Assembly: GCF_023715325.1 (NCBI RefSeq)
Contig: NZ_JAMBNX010000004.1
Location: forward strand, 62,001-126,000
Direction: 5' to 3'
DNA: 64,000 bases
Source: Agromyces mediolanus
GTDB lineage: Bacteria > Actinomycetota > Actinomycetes > Actinomycetales > Microbacteriaceae
The translations under genes were made by a program, and so were the position numbers. This document shows, one piece after another, positions 60,085-64,000 of this stretch. The notes under the pieces were generated by a model. The model made no database searches. It worked only from the letters and a program-made list of their open reading frames with translations, and had not been told where the DNA came from. The first letter of the stretch is position 1, and every line of letters begins with the position of its first letter.

Positions 60085-61104
60085 GTGGACGGATACATCG
60101 CATTCACCGACGCGACGGCGTCGCAGGCCGGCGAGCTCACGCGGCTCGTGCCGAGGCTCGGGACGCAGCTGGCCGCCCTCGGCGCCGCACGCGCGTTCTC
60201 GGGCCCCGGCCCGGTGCTGCTCGGCATCGGCGCGAGCCTGTCGGCCGCGGCCCCGGCCGTGTGGCGGCTGCGCGCGGGCGGCGTCGCCGCGTGGCGTCTC
60301 GGCGCCGGCGACACCCCGCTGCCGCTCGCCACGGGCGAGCACCCGGTCGTCGCGATCTCGCAGAGCGGCCGGAGCGCCGAGACCGTCGCCGCCCTCGCCT
60401 CGGTCGCCCCCGAGCTCCGCTACGCGGTGGTGAACACGGCGCCGTCCCCGCTCTCCGAGCTCGCCAGCCGCACCCTCGATCTCGGCAACATCGCCGACAG
60501 TTACGCGTCGACGATCGGGTACACGGCGACGGTGACGGCGCTCGGAATGCTGGCCGAGGCGTGGGCCGACGGGTCCCCGGATGCCTCGTGGGCGAGTCTC
60601 GGCGAGCGGTTCCGCACGGTCGAGACCGCCCTCCGGCCCGAGCTCGACGCAGCGGCGGAGCTCTTCGCCGACGCGCCGAGCGCGGACTTCGTGGGGGGCG
60701 GCGCCTCGCTCGGCTCCGCCGAGGCCGGGGCGCTGCTCTTCCGGGAGGTCGCTCGCATCCCGGCCAGCGCCATGAGCACCCGGCAGTACCTGCACGGCTC
60801 GATGGAGTCCGCGGGCGACGGGGTGCACGTCCTCTTCGGCGAGACGCGCGAAGCGCAGCTGGCACGCACCCTCACGGCCGCCGGGCATCGGGTGCTCCTC
60901 GTCACGAGCGACGCGCAGCTCGACGTCCCCGGCGCGACCGTCGTCGTGCTGCCCGAGTCGAGCGAGGCGCAGCGTCCGGTGTTCGAGGCGCTCGCACTGC
61001 AGGGGCTCGTGCGCCGGGCGGCGGAGCTCCGCGACGTCGACATCGAGGAGTTCGTGTTCCACAACGACGACACCAAGCTCGACCCGCGCGACGTGCCGGC
61101 ATGA
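60085..61104 (+). CDS. SIS-domain sugar-phosphate isomerase/deaminase-like protein
   Basis: 339 aa with two SIS domains (GlmS-isomerase/AgaS/FrlB type). The first holds LLGIGASLSAAAPAVW (45-60) and VVAISQSGRSAETVAALASV (88-107, phosphosugar loop). The second holds FVGGGASLGSAEAGALLF and STRQYLHGSMESAGDG, the equivalent of the family's E-x-x-HG motif. Known relatives deaminate, isomerise or cleave amino-sugar or fructosamine phosphates. GTG 60085-60087 follows GAGGA. The stop overlaps the kinase start (ATGA), so kinase and SIS protein act in one pathway. The exact reaction is not settled. Confidence 0.75.
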   Translation: MDGYIAFTDATASQAGELTRLVPRLGTQLAALGAARAFSGPGPVLLGIGASLSAAAPAVWRLRAGGVAAWRLGAGDTPLPLATGEHPVVAISQSGRSAETVAALASVAPELRYAVVNTAPSPLSELASRTLDLGNIADSYASTIGYTATVTALGMLAEAWADGSPDASWASLGERFRTVETALRPELDAAAELFADAPSADFVGGGASLGSAEAGALLFREVARIPASAMSTRQYLHGSMESAGDGVHVLFGETREAQLARTLTAAGHRVLLVTSDAQLDVPGATVVVLPESSEAQRPVFEALALQGLVRRAAELRDVDIEEFVFHNDDTKLDPRDVPA

Positions 61105-61997
61105 GCGGGCTGCGGGTCGGCCTCGACGTCGGCGGCACGAAGACGGCGCTCCGGGCGGCGGATGCCTCGGGCGCCGTCGTCGCGGACCTCGTCGTGCCGT
61201 CCGGCGAGTGGGACGCCGAGCCCGTGGAGCGCGCCGCCCGGCTGATCCTCGACGTGGTCGCGGCGGCCCTGCCGGGCCGGCGGATCGACGCGCTCGCGGT
61301 CGGCGCCCAGGGCCTCGACGCCGAGCCGGTCGCCCGCCGGCTCGAGGCCGCGCTCGCGGCAGCGGAGGTGCCGCACGTCGTCTGCGTCAACGATGCCGCG
61401 CTGCTCGTGCCGGCGGCGGGCTTCGCCGAGGGGCTCGGGCTCGTCGCGGGCACGGGCGCCATCGGGGTGGGGCGGACGGCCGACGGCCACGACTTCGTGA
61501 CGGGCGGCTGGGGCTGGGTCATCGGCGACGAGGCGGGGGCCGCCGGCCTCGTCCGGGAGGCGACTCGCGCCGCGCTCCTCGCGCACGACGACGGCCTGCC
61601 GGACGACGGCCTGCTCGGCGCCCTCACCGCCGCGTTCGGGGTCGCGGATGCCGAACGCCTCGCCCGCGCGGTCAACGACGAGCCGACGATGGCGAACTGG
61701 GGGCCGCACGCGCCCGCCGTGTTCGGTGCGGCCGACGCCGGGTCGGCGCTCGCCGCCGAGGTCGTCGCGGCCGCCGCGACGCACCTCGCCCGGCTCGTCG
61801 ACCAGCTGCTCGCGCGCGGTGCGGTCGGCCGGCACGTGGTCGCCGGCGGCAGCGTCATCGCGGGCCAGCCCCGCCTGGCGGAGGGGCTGCGCGAGCGGTT
61901 GGCGGCGCGGCATCCCGAGCTCGAGCTGGTGATCCTCCGCGAGCCGCCGGTCGCCGGTGCGCTCGCGATCGCCCGCCGACTCGCCGACGAGGCCTGA
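61101..61997 (+). CDS. BadF/BadG-type sugar kinase (N-acetylglucosamine/glucosamine kinase-like)
   Basis: 298 aa, ASKHA fold. Phosphate-1 loop VGLDVGGTKTAL (6-17), a second loop VGAQGLDAEPV, phosphate-2 GLVAGTGAIGVGR (113-125) and GGWGWVIGDEAGAAGL (135-150), all typical of bacterial GlcNAc and glucosamine kinases of the BcrAD/BadFG family. It presumably phosphorylates the imported sugar before the SIS enzyme acts on it. It is coupled to the SIS gene by a four-base overlap and converges with the second HutC gene. Confidence 0.8.
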   Translation: MSGLRVGLDVGGTKTALRAADASGAVVADLVVPSGEWDAEPVERAARLILDVVAAALPGRRIDALAVGAQGLDAEPVARRLEAALAAAEVPHVVCVNDAALLVPAAGFAEGLGLVAGTGAIGVGRTADGHDFVTGGWGWVIGDEAGAAGLVREATRAALLAHDDGLPDDGLLGALTAAFGVADAERLARAVNDEPTMANWGPHAPAVFGAADAGSALAAEVVAAAATHLARLVDQLLARGAVGRHVVAGGSVIAGQPRLAEGLRERLAARHPELELVILREPPVAGALAIARRLADEA

Positions 61998-62015
61998 CGC
62001 GGAGTCGGCGGGGTC

Positions 62016-62777
62016 TCAGCGCGCCCCGCGCGCGAACACCGTGCGCAGGCGGTAGCGCTCGCCGACGTAGCGGAGCGTCGACAGGGCGACCGCGCGTCCG
62101 TCGGCACCGTGCACGAGCTGACGCATGACGAGCAGTGGCTTGCCGGGTGCGATGCCGAGCGCCTCGGCCGTCGCCTCGTCGGACTCGCGCGCCTCGATCG
62201 TGCTGTCGGCCCGCTCCGGCGCGGCGCCCGCCCGTTCGAGCTCCTCGTACAGCGAGCCGTGGGCGAAGTCGACGGCCTCGGCCTCGCCGATCAGGGCGGC
62301 CGGGACGATCGTCGTGTCGAGCGCGGTCGGCACGCCCTCGAGCAGACGGATGCGGTCGAGGTGGAAGACCGGGGTGCCCGGGGCGATCGAGAGCGACTCC
62401 GCCTCGTCGAGATCGGCGGGCGCGATCTCGGCCCGGAGCACTCGCGACGATGCCTCGAGGCCCATCTTGCGTGCGGTCTCGGTGAACGACTCGAGGTTGT
62501 TCGGCCACTCCTTGGCGACCTTCGCCGAGGCGACGTACCAGCCGCGCCCGTGCGAGGAGGCGAGCACGCCGTCGTCGACGAGCTGCAGGAGCGCCTTGCG
62601 CAGCGTGACCCGGCTGATGCCGAGCTGCTGGCAGAGTTCCCGCTCCGGGGGGAGGCGGGAGCCCTCGGCGAGCCGGCCCTGCGCGATCTCATCGGTGATG
62701 AGCTGCACGGCCTGCACCCAGAGCGGCTCCGGGTAGTCCGCCCGGATCGGCGACGCGGTCGCCCCCTGCTCCGCCAT
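62016..62777 (-). CDS. HutC-type GntR regulator 2
   Basis: 253 aa. Winged helix with EGSRLPPERELCQQLGISRV and TLRKALLQLVDDGVLASSHG, then a UTRA domain with SLSIAPGTPVFHLDRIRLLE and VPTALDTTIVPAALIGEAEA. Clearly paralogous to regulator 1 (57301). Start ATG 62775-62777 gives MAEQGATASPI; the frame is open to 62891, but that stretch overlaps the probable operator zone. It is divergent from the binding-protein gene at 63003, which it probably controls. Confidence 0.87.
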   Translation of the reverse strand: MAEQGATASPIRADYPEPLWVQAVQLITDEIAQGRLAEGSRLPPERELCQQLGISRVTLRKALLQLVDDGVLASSHGRGWYVASAKVAKEWPNNLESFTETARKMGLEASSRVLRAEIAPADLDEAESLSIAPGTPVFHLDRIRLLEGVPTALDTTIVPAALIGEAEAVDFAHGSLYEELERAGAAPERADSTIEARESDEATAEALGIAPGKPLLVMRQLVHGADGRAVALSTLRYVGERYRLRTVFARGAR

Positions 62778-63002
62778 GCGTACCCCCTCCGCTCGGGATC
62801 GATACCAGTCAGTACCGTACACGACCACTCCATCCTGGCGGGCGCGGATCCGCGCCGCGCGTCGGCCCGCGGATGCCTCGTTCCCGAGCACACCATCCGG
62901 GCATCAAGTTCAATACCAGTATTGACCACATGTAGTCCGAAATGTACCATCGGCTCAACGCGCCGGTGCGGACGCCGGCCGAACCCCCCAGGAGGCAACC
63001 CC
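62778..63002. promoter_or_regulatory. Divergent intergenic region with HutC-type palindrome
   Basis: TCAATAC and GTATTGA face each other around CA at 62910-62925, a near-ideal HutC-type operator. A related element, ATACCAGT followed by CAGTACC, lies at 62802-62816. The rest shows no gene. AGGAGG precedes the GTG of the binding-protein gene at about 8 bases. Confidence 0.6.
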
Positions 63003-64000
63003 GTGAGGAAGACCCTGTCCACGGCCGGCGCCGGCGCCGGCGCGATCGCCATGGTGCTCGCACTCGGTGCGTGCGCGAGCGGCGGCGACGCCGCCGGCGA
63101 CGAGAACGTCATCGTCGTGCAGACCAACTGGACCTCGAGCCAGGCCCAGAACAAGCCGCTCTTCGACGCCTTCGACGCGTTCACCGAGGAGACCGGCATC
63201 GAGGTCAAGGTGCTCGAGTCCGGCGACAACCTGAACCAGGTGTACGAGACCTCCCTACTCGCCGGCGAAGAGGCCGACGTGCTGCTCGTGGGCCTCCTCG
63301 AGAAGCAGCTCGACTGGGCGGTCAACGGCGCCGTCGTACCCGTGGACGACTACATCGAGGAGTGGGGCATCGCCGACCGCATCCCCGCCGACGCGCTCGT
63401 CGACTGGACCGACACCGAGGGCAACCTGCGGGCCTTCCCCTACTCCGGCTTCACCTGGCCGTGGTGGTACAACACCGAGCTGCTCGCCCAGGCCGGCGTC
63501 GAGGGCGTGCCGCAGACCGCCGACGAGCTCATCTCCGCCGCGACCAAGCTGCGCGCCGCCGGCATCGCGCCCGTCGTGTTCGGCGGCATCGACTGGTCGG
63601 GGCAGAAGATCTTCCTCCAACTGCTCGAGGCGTACCTCAGCGAGGACGAGGCCAAGCAGGTCTACGCCGAGGGCGGCGTCTGCGAGAACCCCAAGGCGAT
63701 GCAGGGCATCGAGCTGCTGATCGAGCTGCGCGATGCCGGCGTCTTCGTCGACGGCATCGAGGGCTACACGGCCGACCAGGCGCAGGCCGCCTACCTCGAC
63801 GGTCAGGCCGCCATCGCCCCGCTCGGCTCGTGGGCCTACCCGGGCGCCTCCGAGGAGCTCGCCGCCGTCACCGAGCTCGGCGGCCTCCCGCTGCCCGCGG
63901 ACGCCGCGTACGAGCAGCCCATCGCCTACCGCGGCTCCACCTCCGCGGGCTGGTGGATCAGCCCGAACGGCGAGCAGAAGATCGACCAGGTGCGCCAGCT
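63003..64000 (+). CDS. Sugar ABC transporter binding lipoprotein, 3' end outside window
   Basis: At least 332 aa, open to the window edge. Signal with lipobox LALGAC, then family 1 solute-binding stretches VIVVQTNWTSSQAQNKPLFD, TEETGIEVKVLESGDNLNQV, RAFPYSGFTWPWWYNTELLA and IAPLGSWAYPGASEELAAV. GTG 63003-63005 has a strong AGGAGG upstream. The permeases are expected just outside the window. It completes the uptake side of the SIS/kinase/amine-oxidase group. The ligand is unknown. Confidence 0.85.
   Translation, partial: MRKTLSTAGAGAGAIAMVLALGACASGGDAAGDENVIVVQTNWTSSQAQNKPLFDAFDAFTEETGIEVKVLESGDNLNQVYETSLLAGEEADVLLVGLLEKQLDWAVNGAVVPVDDYIEEWGIADRIPADALVDWTDTEGNLRAFPYSGFTWPWWYNTELLAQAGVEGVPQTADELISAATKLRAAGIAPVVFGGIDWSGQKIFLQLLEAYLSEDEAKQVYAEGGVCENPKAMQGIELLIELRDAGVFVDGIEGYTADQAQAAYLDGQAAIAPLGSWAYPGASEELAAVTELGGLPLPADAAYEQPIAYRGSTSAGWWISPNGEQKIDQVRQ

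Overview
The window is about 64 kb of high-GC actinobacterial chromosome. Codon use, an IdeR/DtxR-type iron box, an HtaA/HmuTUV haem system and many binding-protein-dependent sugar importers suggest a Microbacteriaceae-like soil or plant-associated genus. No rRNA or tRNA was recognised, so the genus is inference.

Region 1 (1-20.9 kb, all genes on the minus strand) is a polymorphic-toxin island. A LamG-type surface protein and a giant Rhs/YD-repeat toxin (about 2294 aa) are translationally coupled and followed two bases later by a probable immunity gene. Downstream lie about 11 kb of displaced toxin tips and immunity genes. Three orphan tips each sit directly on an immunity gene. One tip still carries a 1.08-kb piece of Rhs core that aligns without gaps to the core of the full-length gene, so a crossover could swap tips. 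Visible base composition here is lower in GC, and at least five genes (possibly seven) carry single frameshifts, several at homopolymers. The other 53 kb shows none, so this is either a decaying silent library, phase-variable genes or local assembly error.

Region 2 (21-29.4 kb) holds a MenI-like thioesterase and a six-gene alpha-glucoside operon on the minus strand: ROK repressor, two permeases, binding protein, GH15 and GH31. An AT-rich palindrome lies ahead of the repressor.

Region 3 (29.5-41.8 kb) interleaves purine genes (purF, purD, purC) with haem acquisition (HtaA-domain surface protein divergent from hmuTUV, with two IdeR-like boxes between them). Convergent gene ends here and elsewhere carry a repeated palindrome of 28-34 bp or a tangle of inverted repeats.

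Region 4 (41.8-51.2 kb) is a coupled operon importing a sugar-like compound through an RbsABC-type transporter (one ATPase, two permeases, one binding protein). It also encodes a GMC flavoprotein dehydrogenase, its small subunit and an aldehyde dehydrogenase. A GntR regulator is divergent, and two different palindromes lie between them.

Region 5 (51.2-64 kb) holds a second sugar ABC importer with a LacI regulator. After it comes a plus-strand group: Gfo/Idh oxidoreductase, HutC-type GntR, copper amine oxidase, SIS-domain protein and BadF-type sugar kinase. A second, paralogous HutC regulator and a third binding protein, cut by the window end, close the window. Together the last group looks like an uncharacterised route for an amine-bearing sugar; this is inference from gene content only.
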